Notes: a model not told the origin generated them from the letters alone. Positions 6,016 through 13,356 are shown, counted from the first letter of the stretch. The stretch is 15,488 nucleotides of DNA from Alphaproteobacteria bacterium (GCA_002701555.1 NZVS01000063.1:1-15488); one strand, 5' to 3'. Translations and numbers: made by a program.

Positions 6016-7497
6016 TTAATTTGTTTTTGGAGATATGGTTATGCAATCGCGGAAATGACGACAGGCTGCTTCGGCCTCTGATTTAGAATACCCATCTAGC
6101 CGCGCGCGGAATACCCATTCTGATTGCGCGGCGCGTAAAGGAACCACTTTGACTTGTCCGTGCCTTAGATTCTGGGGAAGAAGCGATTTTGCTGTATCAA
6201 GAGCCGCTTCAGTTGCAACCCGACTTTGGAAGGCACCTATTTGTATGCCCCAACTTTCACCGCGATTTGTAACAGGCGCAGAGGCAGAGGCACTGGCCAG
6301 TTTTACATTTGAAGTTGCAGGTGCCCTGCGTGTAAGTGTTCCCAAGGACTTCATAGAAGCCGGCATTGTAGATGCGTTTCCATCTTCCCTGAGTACGGCA
6401 TCCATTGCGATATAACCGGTCGCCATACGACGATCACTTCCGGCATCAATGTCGCCTTGAGCGATAATCGCAGCGATCGGATCATTGGCATTTGCAGGTG
6501 TTTGAATAATATTTCTGTTAGAACTTGTGTAAATAGTCGTGGCGCTTGCGGTTTCAACAGGCTTTTCCGGAGGTATAGGTGCTGGCTCATAAATTGCGCC
6601 TGCTGTTTTCAAGCTAGGCAGGTTAGCAAATCCTTTATCAAGGATTTCTACCATATGATCGTTACGTGTTTTGGCAGAGCGTCCACCAAAAACAACTCCA
6701 ATAATACGTCGTCCGTTACGTTTGGCAGAGGCCACAAGATTAAATCCAGAGGCATTTATGAAGCCGGTCTTAAGACCATCCATACCCGGGTAAACCCCAA
6801 GTAGACGGTTGTGGTTCCCATAAGTTTTACCGTTGTAAGTAAATTGCTTTGTTGAGAAGTATCCGTAATCACGTGGATGATGAACAATCATGTAACGGGC
6901 CAATATAGCCATATCACGGGCAGTTGTGATCTGGGCAGGATTATGTAGACCGTGAGGATTGACGAATGTTGTGTCTTTCATGCCGATCTGGCGTGCGCGC
7001 TGTGTCATCATGCGCGTAAAATTCTTTTCAGTGCCGCCGACGTGCTCGGCAATTGCCACAGATATATCATTGGCTGATTTGGTCACCAACGCTAGTATCG
7101 CATCTTTCATTCGAATTGTAGAACCAGCAGGCAAGCCCAGTTTAGATGGAACCTGACTGGCAGCATGAGATGATATTTTTATACGGTCATTAAGACTTGC
7201 TTTACCAGCATCTATGGCTTCAAAAGCCAACATCAACGTCATAATTTTAGTGGTAGAGGCCGGGTGGAGTTTTTTTGAGCCATAACGATCATGTATAATA
7301 ACCCCAGTATCCGCGTCCATAACTAGGGACGCATATTTTTTATTCTCAGCTGAATGGGCATTATCAAGTGTCGAGATAAGCGACAAGATGCTGAATATTG
7401 TTAATAAAAGAAAGTTTCGAATCAGTTTTGTAGGCACGATTTTTAATATTTTTGAATGAGTTAGCCGAATGGCGGATGACAAGATATATTCAATCAT
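6016..7497 (-). CDS. D-alanyl-D-alanine carboxypeptidase with C-terminal SPOR domain
   Basis: A 493-residue low-molecular-weight penicillin-binding protein of the S11 family (DacA/DacC/DacF). It removes the terminal D-Ala from peptidoglycan pentapeptides in the periplasm. All three active-site motifs are present: S-T-T-K at 81-84 (S81 nucleophile), S-A-N at 141-143 and K-T-G at 243-245. A hydrophobic segment at about 28-43 ending in A-H-S-A is the signal peptide. Residues 300-412 are a low-complexity Pro/Ala/Ser linker, and 415-490 is a SPOR domain (W-G-I-Q-I-G-A-F near its start), which binds denuded glycan at division septa. SPOR fusion to this enzyme occurs in other Alphaproteobacteria. 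The start is doubtful: GGAGGT abuts the ATG with no spacer, while a good promoter ends six bases upstream, so either the mRNA is leaderless or translation starts inside, for example at GTG codon 21, which still leaves a good signal peptide. Confidence 0.92.
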   Translation of the reverse strand: MIEYILSSAIRLTHSKILKIVPTKLIRNFLLLTIFSILSLISTLDNAHSAENKKYASLVMDADTGVIIHDRYGSKKLHPASTTKIMTLMLAFEAIDAGKASLNDRIKISSHAASQVPSKLGLPAGSTIRMKDAILALVTKSANDISVAIAEHVGGTEKNFTRMMTQRARQIGMKDTTFVNPHGLHNPAQITTARDMAILARYMIVHHPRDYGYFSTKQFTYNGKTYGNHNRLLGVYPGMDGLKTGFINASGFNLVASAKRNGRRIIGVVFGGRSAKTRNDHMVEILDKGFANLPSLKTAGAIYEPAPIPPEKPVETASATTIYTSSNRNIIQTPANANDPIAAIIAQGDIDAGSDRRMATGYIAMDAVLREDGNASTMPASMKSLGTLTRRAPATSNVKLASASASAPVTNRGESWGIQIGAFQSRVATEAALDTAKSLLPQNLRHGQVKVVPLRAAQSEWVFRARLDGYSKSEAEAACRHFRDCITISPKTN

Positions 7498-7503
7498 ACC
7501 TCC

Positions 7504-7532
7504 ATTTTATAAATAATCTAGCCCTTTGTCCA
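7504..7532 (-). promoter_or_regulatory. Predicted promoter of the dacC cluster
   Basis: On the minus strand TGGACA (7532-7527) is followed after 17 bases by TAAAAT (7509-7504). Each box is five of six to the sigma-70 consensus. The -10 ends six bases before the ATG at 7497, so the transcript would begin at or next to the start codon. An imperfect inverted repeat (arms 7518-7527 and 7534-7543, nine of ten pairs) overlaps the -35 and part of the spacer and could be an operator. Confidence 0.5.
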
Positions 7533-7549
7533 GAAAAGGCTAGGTTTGC

Positions 7550-7559
7550 CACAATTGTG
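7550..7559. promoter_or_regulatory. Perfect palindrome between divergent promoters (operator candidate)
   Basis: CACAATTGTG is its own reverse complement. Its centre lies 25 bases from the centre of the predicted dacC -35 (7527-7532) and 25 bases from that of the phasin -35 (7577-7582), exactly midway. A dimeric regulator bound here could act on both promoters. No regulator gene is adjacent, so its identity is unknown. Confidence 0.35.
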
Positions 7560-7576
7560 CAGCGCAAAAAAAATCC

Positions 7577-7604
7577 TTGATGTTTTCCCTTAAAATTATA
7601 TAAT
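7577..7604 (+). promoter_or_regulatory. Predicted sigma-70 promoter of the phasin gene
   Basis: TTGATG (7577-7582) and a perfect TATAAT (7599-7604) are separated by 16 bases. Transcription would start near 7611, leaving a leader of about 40 bases before the ATG at 7650. Confidence 0.6.
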
Positions 7605-7635
7605 TATTGCACTGCATATAAATAATGTGCTACTT

Positions 7636-7641
7636 AAGGAG
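7636..7641 (+). promoter_or_regulatory. Ribosome binding site that fixes the phasin start
   Basis: AAGGAG ends eight bases before the ATG at 7650. The in-frame GTG at 7641 overlaps this site and so cannot be the start. The protein therefore begins M-S-S-E-E. Confidence 0.75.
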
Positions 7642-7649
7642 TGATCGAT

Positions 7650-8246
7650 ATGAGTAGTGAAGAAAATATTAAGGCATCTGCGGGCGAAGCTTCAAAAGCA
7701 ACAGCGAACCCGGCTCATACCGCCGATAAGGCGATAAGGGATGCCGAAAATACAGCGGAAACTGTCCGCAAGGCGACCCGCAAAGTTGCAAAGAAAAACG
7801 CCAAAACGGTGAAAAAAGCTGCAAATAAAGCGGTTGATACGGGTGAATACATTCAATCAAAAGCAAAGGAAAAGACGATGCAAAACCAAGACTATTTTCA
7901 AAATATTACGCAACAGGTTGCAAATTCCAATAAAGAATACATGGAAGCTTGGGTCCAGTCAGGAACAAAATTCTTTAAAAATATGGAAGAATGTTCAAAG
8001 GCTGTTATGGGTATGACACAAGATGCTGGCCAAAAAAGTACAGAAGCAATGAAAACGCTTATGGCATGCAAAACTCTTAATGAATTTACGGAAACACAAA
8101 CGAAACTAGCCCAGCAAGGTTTCGACGATATGGTTGAGAACACAAGTAAGTTGACAGAGATGAGCATTCGCTGTGCGACAGAGTGTGCCGAACCTTTGAA
8201 TGACCAAATGACAAAAGCAATGAAGAAGGCTAACAAAGCCGCTTAA
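7650..8246 (+). CDS. Phasin family protein with Lys/Ala-rich N-terminus
   Basis: A 198-residue, almost wholly helical, soluble protein. Residues about 80-195 fit the phasin_2 pattern: amphipathic helices, a K-T-L-N-E-F-T-E-T-Q motif at 141-150 followed by helical repeats, and E-P-L-N near 181-184. Phasins coat polyhydroxyalkanoate granules and control their size; some also act as general stress or chaperone-like proteins. Residues 28-63 are rich in Lys and Ala (K-K-A-A-N-K type), like the DNA-binding tails of PhaF-type phasins and H1-like proteins, so this one might tie granules to the nucleoid. No PHA synthase or depolymerase gene is in the window, so the granule role is not proven here. The gene has its own promoter, a strong ribosome binding site and a strong terminator, so it is a well-expressed single-gene unit. 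Confidence 0.8.
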   Translation: MSSEENIKASAGEASKATANPAHTADKAIRDAENTAETVRKATRKVAKKNAKTVKKAANKAVDTGEYIQSKAKEKTMQNQDYFQNITQQVANSNKEYMEAWVQSGTKFFKNMEECSKAVMGMTQDAGQKSTEAMKTLMACKTLNEFTETQTKLAQQGFDDMVENTSKLTEMSIRCATECAEPLNDQMTKAMKKANKAA

Positions 8247-8276
8247 GCTTAATTGAGTCTTAGATTATTTGAATTG

Positions 8277-8313
8277 AGCCTGCTGCCGTAAAAAGTAGCA
8301 GGCTTTTTCTTTT
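8277..8313 (+). terminator. Rho-independent terminator after the phasin gene
   Basis: A perfect 8-bp stem (AGCCTGCT at 8277-8284, AGCAGGCT at 8297-8304), extendable by a G-T and a C-G pair, is followed by TTTTTCTTTT up to 8313. It begins 30 bases after the phasin stop and insulates clpS from phasin transcription. Confidence 0.92.
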
Positions 8314-8396
8314 GCGATCTATTGGAAATGCGGCGTCAATATTATATCTTTATAAAAGAGATGCGAGATTAACCGACCTTGAACTAGACAGTCCAG

Positions 8397-8774
8397 ATGA
8401 CCTATTTCCATATAGATGTAAAACTTTCCGACGATCCAAATATGCCGGATATGCCAGGTACTGGCGATCCCGCGCAGGAGGACGAAACAAACGTTCTTTT
8501 AAAAACCCGCCCGAAGACAAAAAAACCATCTATGTATAAAGTCCTTCTCTTAAATGATGATTACACGCCAATGGAGTTTGTTATTCATATTTTAGAAAGG
8601 TTTTTCAATAAGAATAGGCAAGAGGCCACGGATATCATGCTTCACGTACATAGGCGAGGTGTGGGTGTATGCGGTGTCTTTACACATGAAGTTGCAGAAA
8701 CAAAAGTTGTGCAGGTTACTGAGTTTGCAAAAGCTAATGAACAGCCTCTTCAATGTATAATGGAGAAAGAGTAA
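8397..8774 (+). CDS. clpS: ATP-dependent Clp protease adaptor ClpS
   Basis: ClpS binds proteins bearing N-terminal Leu, Phe, Tyr or Trp and hands them to ClpA for unfolding and degradation by ClpP. The 125 residues carry the full core (about 38-125): K-P-S-M-Y-K-V, then L-N-D-D-Y-T-P-M-E-F-V (52-62) with the N-degron pocket residues N53, D54 and D55. H85 in M-L-H-V-H corresponds to the E. coli pocket His66, and V-C-G-V-F-T and the terminal M-E-K-E are present. The first 37 residues are an acidic, disordered-looking extension, a part that enters the ClpA pore in studied ClpS proteins. An in-frame stop at 8385 makes this ATG the earliest possible start; no good Shine-Dalgarno precedes it, so a start at Met16 or Met19 is possible. 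clpA follows after 39 bp. Confidence 0.95.
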   Translation: MTYFHIDVKLSDDPNMPDMPGTGDPAQEDETNVLLKTRPKTKKPSMYKVLLLNDDYTPMEFVIHILERFFNKNRQEATDIMLHVHRRGVGVCGVFTHEVAETKVVQVTEFAKANEQPLQCIMEKE

Positions 8775-8813
8775 GCCGATAGTATTAAATTTAAGGTTTA
8801 TAAGGACAGGTAA

Positions 8814-11126
8814 ATGTTATCACGTAATTTAGAGCAGACACTACACAGGGCATTGGCAGCAGCAAATGCAAGAACGCATGAATATGCTACGCTTGAACAT
8901 CTTCTTCTCTCGCTGACAGAGGATCAGGACGCCATGGCGGTTCTGCGCTCCTGCGGTATCTCCCTTACGGATCTTAGAGAACAGCTTGAACATTATTTAG
9001 ATAATGAGCTTGGCTATCTCGCAAATAAAGGTGTATCTGAATCCAAACCAACAACTGCATTCCAACGCGTTTTACAACGCGCCGCCATTCACGTTCAATC
9101 ATCGGGTCGCGAAGAAGTGACTGGCGCTAATGTGCTTGTTGCCCTGTTTTCTGAGCGGGAAAGCCATGCAGTTTATTTCTTATCCGAACAGGATATGACA
9201 AGGTTTGATGCAGTAAATTATATTTCACACGGTATTGCGAAAGTGCCGGGGGCGACACCGCCAGTTCCAAAATCCCCCCGGGGCGCGGAAGGCGATGAAC
9301 ACCCGGGTGCCGATGCAGGTGCATCTGCGGATACGCTTAAAACTTACTGCGTTAATTTAAATGACCGCGCCCGTGCAGGCAAAATTGACCCTTTAATCGG
9401 ACGCGAAGCAGAAGTTTCACGAACCATCCAGATCTTGTGCCGCAGATCCAAGAACAACCCGCTATATGTCGGTGATCCGGGTGTAGGTAAAACAGCTATT
9501 GCGGAAGGTCTTGCCAAAAAGATTATTGATAATGAAGTCCCTGAAGTTCTGAAGGATTCGATTATTTATTCCCTTGATATGGGTGTCCTGTTGGCAGGTA
9601 CACGTTACCGTGGGGACTTTGAAGAGCGTCTTAAGGCCGTGGTGCAGGAATTACAAGGCATAGAAGGTGCAATTCTCTTCATTGATGAAATCCACACAAT
9701 TATCGGTGCGGGTGCCACAAGCAGTGGGGCAATGGATGCATCAAATCTTCTAAAACCTGCTCTTGCCAATGGTTCTATACGATGCATAGGATCGACAACA
9801 TACAAGGAATACAGAAATTTCTTTGAAAAAGACCGTGCACTGGTTCGTAGGTTTCAAAAAATTGATGTGCATGAGCCAAGCGTCGAGGACACTATCAAAA
9901 TCCTTAAAGGCCTAAAAACCTATTTTGAAGACCATCATAAAGTTAAATATACAAATGAAGCCCTAACAGCGGCGGTAGAGCTTTCAGACCGTTATATTGG
10001 TGACCGTAAATTGCCCGATAAGGCAATTGACATTATTGATGAGGTAGGGGCGGCACAAATGCTCGTACCAAAATCAAAGCGAAAGAAAACAATTACATTG
10101 AAGGACATTGAAGGTGTGGTCGCAGCGATCGCGCGGATGCCGCCTAAAACCGTAACCAAGGACGATAAGGAAATCCTTTCAAATATGGAGCGTGACTTGA
10201 AAACGCTGGTTTTTGATCAGGATGATGCGATCGATATACTTTCTGACTCTATCAAAATGGCTCGGGCAGGATTGCGGGACGGTGACAAACCGATAGGGTC
10301 CTATCTGTTTTCAGGTCCTACTGGTGTAGGTAAAACCGAAGTGGCCCGCCAGCTTTCAAATACACTTGGCGTGGAGCTCGTGAGACTTGATATGTCGGAA
10401 TATATGGAACGACATTCTGTTGCGCGGTTGATCGGAACACCGCCTGGTTATGTTGGGTTTGAACAAGGTGGTCTTTTGACTGACAAGGTAGATCAAAATC
10501 CGCATTGTGTGTTGTTGCTTGATGAAATAGAAAAAGCGCATCCTGACATTTACAATATTCTGCTTCAGGTAATGGATTACGGCAAGTTAACCGATAATAA
10601 CGGCAAAACAATTGATTTCAGGAATGTGATTCTTATCATGACAACAAATGCCGGGGCAGCACAATTATCTAAAGCGCCGATAGGATTTGAACGCGGTGCG
10701 CGTGTTGACGATGACCGCGAGGAAATAAACCGTGTGTTCTCACCTGAATTCAGAAACAGGCTGGATGCGATTGTACCGTTTTCACCACTTAGTGAGAAAA
10801 CTGTGGCGCGTGTGGTTGATAAATTTGTTATGCAACTCGAAGCCCAACTATCAGAGAGAAATGTTATTATTTCTTTGACCGATGATGCACGGGATTTCCT
10901 TGCCCGCGAGGGATATGATCCTGCAATGGGCGCGAGACCATTATCACGCGTCATTCAGGAAAAGATTAAGAAGGTTTTGGCCAATGAGATCCTGTTCGGT
11001 GTTCTATCCGATAACGGCGGGGCGGTCACTATAGATTTTAAAGAGGGTGATCTCAGTTTTGATTATGATGTTGAAAAAAAGAAAACATCTAAGTCAAAGA
11101 AAAAGGATTCACAAAAATCTAAATAA
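8814..11126 (+). CDS. clpA: ATP-dependent Clp protease ATPase subunit ClpA
   Basis: ClpA is the hexameric AAA+ unfoldase that feeds ClpS-delivered N-degron substrates and others into ClpP. The 770 residues match the usual size. An N-terminal Clp repeat domain (about 1-145), the site where ClpS docks, is followed by an acidic linker (about 150-172). AAA domain 1 has Walker A G-D-P-G-V-G-K-T (220-227) and Walker B I-L-F-I-D-E (287-292). AAA domain 2 has G-P-T-G-V-G-K-T (501-508) and V-L-L-L-D-E (566-571). I-G-F at 623-625 is the ClpP-docking loop, and a C-terminal D2-small domain follows. There is no ClpB-type middle coiled coil between the domains, which separates it from ClpB. The tail (755-770) is unusually Lys/Ser-rich. 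AAGGA seven bases before the ATG is a good ribosome binding site. It is probably co-transcribed with clpS. clpP is not in the window. Confidence 0.96.
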   Translation: MLSRNLEQTLHRALAAANARTHEYATLEHLLLSLTEDQDAMAVLRSCGISLTDLREQLEHYLDNELGYLANKGVSESKPTTAFQRVLQRAAIHVQSSGREEVTGANVLVALFSERESHAVYFLSEQDMTRFDAVNYISHGIAKVPGATPPVPKSPRGAEGDEHPGADAGASADTLKTYCVNLNDRARAGKIDPLIGREAEVSRTIQILCRRSKNNPLYVGDPGVGKTAIAEGLAKKIIDNEVPEVLKDSIIYSLDMGVLLAGTRYRGDFEERLKAVVQELQGIEGAILFIDEIHTIIGAGATSSGAMDASNLLKPALANGSIRCIGSTTYKEYRNFFEKDRALVRRFQKIDVHEPSVEDTIKILKGLKTYFEDHHKVKYTNEALTAAVELSDRYIGDRKLPDKAIDIIDEVGAAQMLVPKSKRKKTITLKDIEGVVAAIARMPPKTVTKDDKEILSNMERDLKTLVFDQDDAIDILSDSIKMARAGLRDGDKPIGSYLFSGPTGVGKTEVARQLSNTLGVELVRLDMSEYMERHSVARLIGTPPGYVGFEQGGLLTDKVDQNPHCVLLLDEIEKAHPDIYNILLQVMDYGKLTDNNGKTIDFRNVILIMTTNAGAAQLSKAPIGFERGARVDDDREEINRVFSPEFRNRLDAIVPFSPLSEKTVARVVDKFVMQLEAQLSERNVIISLTDDARDFLAREGYDPAMGARPLSRVIQEKIKKVLANEILFGVLSDNGGAVTIDFKEGDLSFDYDVEKKKTSKSKKKDSQKSK

Positions 11127-11225
11127 GCCTGTTACAGGATTTGGATTAAACCTTGATTTTTTTTGCTTAGTACGCCATGAGTAAAAAGTTGAAAATTTAC
11201 TTAAAATAAGGCCAAGTCGGTAATA

Positions 11226-11621
11226 ATGGGTATCTTCAGTTTTTTAGGCGTGCAATCCAAAGCACATATCGGGTTTTTTACCCTGTTTTCGCGCGGCAAA
11301 AAAATAGGTACAGACCGTTTTGGCAATACATATTATGAAGGAAAACCGATTAAGGGATATAAACGTCCCCGTCGCTGGGTCATGTATAAAGGCGCGCCTG
11401 AAGCTACAAAAATTCCTCCTGAATGGCATGGATGGATACATCACCAGACGAATGTTGTGCCGAGCGAGGACGGGCAAAGTTACCGTAGAAAATGGCAACA
11501 GGAATACACACCGAATATGACAGGTACAGATGCGGCTTACCATCCGCCGGGTCATATTCTGGAAGGTGGCAAACGCGATAAAGCAACAGGTGACTATGAA
11601 GCCTGGACACCGGACAATTAA
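11226..11621 (+). CDS. NDUFA12 (B17.2)-family complex I accessory protein
   Basis: A 131-residue protein of the NDUFA12 family, an accessory subunit of respiratory complex I found in mitochondria and Alphaproteobacteria. The family core is clear: G-T-D-R-F-G-N-x-Y-Y-E at 28-38, R-R-W-V-M-Y-K-G at 49-56, I-P-P-E-W-H-G-W-I-H-H around 62-72, then P-N-M-T-G-T-x-A-A-Y-x-P-P-G towards the end. The N-terminus (to about 22) may contact the membrane arm but is not a clear membrane helix. No other nuo gene is nearby; in Alphaproteobacteria this gene commonly sits apart from the nuo operon near DUF2155, accBC and aat, as here. The nearest Shine-Dalgarno-like AAGG is about 14 bases upstream, rather far. 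Confidence 0.92.
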   Translation: MGIFSFLGVQSKAHIGFFTLFSRGKKIGTDRFGNTYYEGKPIKGYKRPRRWVMYKGAPEATKIPPEWHGWIHHQTNVVPSEDGQSYRRKWQQEYTPNMTGTDAAYHPPGHILEGGKRDKATGDYEAWTPDN

Positions 11622-11657
11622 ATTTTATAAAAAAGATAAGTATACGGATTTTAAGTT

Positions 11658-12155
11658 ATGAATAAAAATACATTTGAAACGGCGCTTGGCGCATTTGTTT
11701 TGATCGTTGCGGTTATTTTCCTTATTTTAAGCTACCGGATGTCAAATGTAAGTTCCGGTTCCGGCTTTACAATTCTGGCTGATTTCTCAGGAATAGGTGG
11801 GCTGAAAGCAGGCGACTCTGTGCAAATAAGCGGTGTAAAAATCGGCACGGTTTCAGATGTCTCACTGAATACAGAAACATATCTTGCCCGCGTTTCCATG
11901 GATATTGATGATAATATTCAAATTCCTGACGACACGGCAGCTTTGATTTCCAGCGAAAGTTTGTTAGGAGGACGCTACATGCTTCTTGAGCCTGGTGCGT
12001 CCGAGACTTACCTTGAAGATGGTGGTCGCGTTATTTATACTCAGGCACCGCAAAATCTTGAACAATTGCTGGGACAGTTTATCTTTAGTGTTCAAGACAG
12101 CAAAGGTGAGGATACATCATCAGATGATCAATTCCCGGAAGATCAGGATTTATAA
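11658..12155 (+). CDS. mlaD: MlaD-type MCE-domain lipid-transport protein
   Basis: MlaD is the periplasmic substrate-binding part of the MlaFEDB phospholipid transporter, which maintains outer-membrane lipid asymmetry. The 165 residues have a short N-terminus, one membrane helix (about 9-26), and an MCE domain (about 36-113) with F-x-x-I-x-G-L-x-x-G-D-x-V-x-I-S-G-V-x-I-G at 43-63 and the S-L-L-G-G-R-Y-x-L-L-E-P-G ending at 101-113. Residues 131-147 (A-P-Q-N-L-E-Q-L-L-G-Q-F-I-F-S) form the helix that lines the hexamer pore in MlaD. The C-terminal tail is acidic. The partners mlaE, mlaF, mlaB and mlaC are not in the window. It starts 36 bp after the NDUFA12-family gene with no good Shine-Dalgarno, and lies within the same directional block. 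Confidence 0.9.
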   Translation: MNKNTFETALGAFVLIVAVIFLILSYRMSNVSSGSGFTILADFSGIGGLKAGDSVQISGVKIGTVSDVSLNTETYLARVSMDIDDNIQIPDDTAALISSESLLGGRYMLLEPGASETYLEDGGRVIYTQAPQNLEQLLGQFIFSVQDSKGEDTSSDDQFPEDQDL

Positions 12156-12837
12156 TCCAAAATATTTATCAGGAGTCTACACAGCATTCCGCATGGCTGT
12201 GTTTCTGATTGCGATAAGTTCAGCTTTGCCTGCTCACGCGCAAATATTCTTGCCTGATACGGGTAATGAAAATATAGAAGAACAAACCCCCGACACTGCT
12301 TTTGAAGACGAGTCTTCTACTCAGAAACCTGTAAGCTGGTATGATTATCCAGAAATAGAGTTGCGCGCATTAGACAAGATCACAGCGCGTGCCACTACTT
12401 TTAAAACCAGGGTCGGCGAGACAGTGCGTTTTGGTGATATTTATATAAAGGTACAAGCCTGCCGTAAGCCACCTGCAATTGAAAAAATGGAATCTGCTGC
12501 TTTTATTCAAGTTTGGGAACAGGAAGCCGAAACCGCACAGTCGCGTTGGGTGTTTTCAGGTTGGATGTTTGCCTCTAATCCTGCTCTTTCTGCAATGGAC
12601 CATGTTATTTATGATGTTTGGGTTATACAGTGTATAGGGCCTGATCCTGAACCGGAACCCGTTGTAGAATCAGAAATGGATGCACAACAGGCAGACAGTG
12701 ATAGCGAAGAAATTTCCAACCCTCAGAACGAATCTGCGGAAACGCCCGGCATAATGGAAGATTCAGAAGGCAATAGCTCTGATGATACTCAGTCTGATGA
12801 TACAAACCGCCTGATTGATTCACTCTTGGGTGAATAA
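12124..12837 (+). CDS. DUF2155 secreted protein
   Basis: A 237-residue exported protein of the DUF2155 family, widespread in Alphaproteobacteria and of unknown function. The DUF core covers about 79-172: E-L-R-A-L-D-K-I-T-A at 79-88, V-G-E-T-V-R-F-G-D at 97-105, Q-A-C-R-K-P-P around 111-117, W-V-F-S-G-W-M-F-A-S at 142-151 and Y-D-V-W-V-I-Q-C at 163-170. C113 and C170 may form a disulfide. Residues 23-40 form a signal core ending A-H-A-Q, so it is periplasmic. The C-terminal 60 residues are highly acidic and Ser-rich, probably disordered. The start is uncertain: this ATG overlaps mlaD by 32 bases but supplies the K/R residues a signal peptide needs, while the later ATG at 12193 leaves an uncharged signal and has AGGAG a too-distant 17 bases upstream. 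Confidence 0.82.
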   Translation: MINSRKIRIYNPKYLSGVYTAFRMAVFLIAISSALPAHAQIFLPDTGNENIEEQTPDTAFEDESSTQKPVSWYDYPEIELRALDKITARATTFKTRVGETVRFGDIYIKVQACRKPPAIEKMESAAFIQVWEQEAETAQSRWVFSGWMFASNPALSAMDHVIYDVWVIQCIGPDPEPEPVVESEMDAQQADSDSEEISNPQNESAETPGIMEDSEGNSSDDTQSDDTNRLIDSLLGE

Positions 12838-12851
12838 AGATTGGCGCACGC

Positions 12852-12881
12852 TTGAAAAGCTATGTTGAAATGGCATATTCT
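12852..12881 (+). promoter_or_regulatory. Weak candidate promoter for trxA
   Basis: TTGAAA (12852-12857) and TATTCT (12876-12881) are separated by 18 bases, with five and four consensus matches. A thioredoxin gene is often transcribed independently, and the gap from the upstream gene is 84 bases. AAGG nine bases before the trxA ATG is a usable ribosome binding site. The call rests on spacing and motif alone. Confidence 0.3.
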
Positions 12882-12921
12882 AATTAAATTCAAAAAAACG
12901 AAACGATAAAGGTAGTAAAAC

Positions 12922-13242
12922 ATGACACAGCAGGTTTCAGACACAGAATTCGAACAGGAAGTCCTTAAATCAGATAAGCCTGTAATTGTTGATTTTTGGG
13001 CAGAGTGGTGCGGCCCCTGTAAGGCAATGTCTCCTTTGGTTGATGAACTATCTTCCGAGATGAGTGAAAAGGTTAAGGTTGTTAAAGTTAATATTGATGA
13101 AAACCCCGAAGCCCCTACAAAATACGGTGTGCGCGGTATTCCAACTTTTATGGTATTCAAGGACGGCGCAGTCAAAGAAACTAAAGTCGGCGGCATGAGC
13201 AAAACACAATTGACCGAATGGGTCGAAAAAGCGACAGCCTGA
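12922..13242 (+). CDS. trxA: Thioredoxin
   Basis: A 106-residue cytoplasmic thioredoxin of typical length. It reduces protein disulfides using electrons from thioredoxin reductase. The active site W-C-G-P-C-K lies at about 30-35, preceded by the conserved D-F-W-A-E. The buried Asp (V-D-F) and the cis-proline motif G-I-P-T-F (about 73-77) are present, as is the final G-G-M region. There is no signal peptide. It sits between the DUF2155 gene and accB, and a 191-bp gap with its own promoter-like elements separates it from accB, so it is probably expressed as its own unit or as the last gene of the upstream block. Confidence 0.96.
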   Translation: MTQQVSDTEFEQEVLKSDKPVIVDFWAEWCGPCKAMSPLVDELSSEMSEKVKVVKVNIDENPEAPTKYGVRGIPTFMVFKDGAVKETKVGGMSKTQLTEWVEKATA

Positions 13243-13272
13243 TTTTTAATACTTCCGTCATTTGCTTATTGT

Positions 13273-13297
13273 TTGCCGCTTAGATATCATGCGGCAA
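13273..13297. repeat. 7-bp inverted repeat in the trxA-accB gap
   Basis: TTGCCGC (13273-13279) and GCGGCAA (13291-13297) form a perfect stem with an 11-base loop containing GATATC. No T-run follows on either strand, so it is not a classic terminator. It may be an operator, an mRNA 3'-end stabiliser or a rho-dependent end. Confidence 0.45.
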
Positions 13298-13327
13298 GGT
13301 GATATGTGAAAAACTATACTGCAGGTT

Positions 13328-13356
13328 TTGACATTTTAGAAAAATATCTTTAAATG
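13328..13356 (+). promoter_or_regulatory. Candidate promoter for accBC
   Basis: A consensus TTGACA (13328-13333) is followed after 16-17 bases by TTAAAT or TAAATG, a weak -10. The leader before the accB ATG would be about 70 bases and is A-rich, with only a faint GAG-type ribosome binding site. Confidence 0.4.

Noticed and set aside
7641..7649. GTG start three codons upstream for the phasin
   Set aside because: It overlaps the AAGGAG ribosome binding site, which is ideally spaced for the ATG at 7650.
8361..8396. Earlier in-frame ATG for clpS at 8361
   Set aside because: Stops at 8370 and 8385 in the same frame block it.
11127..11165. T-run after clpA as a rho-independent terminator
   Set aside because: Eight Ts occur at 11157-11164, but the only inverted repeat upstream (CCTGT/ACAGG) has almost no loop and is too far from the T-run.
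11986..12123. Upstream extension of the DUF2155 frame
   Set aside because: It lies deep within mlaD in another frame, and its translation looks like an out-of-frame shadow.
13273..13297. Inverted repeat after trxA as an intrinsic terminator
   Set aside because: The stem is good, but no T-run follows on either strand, so it was kept only as a repeat.
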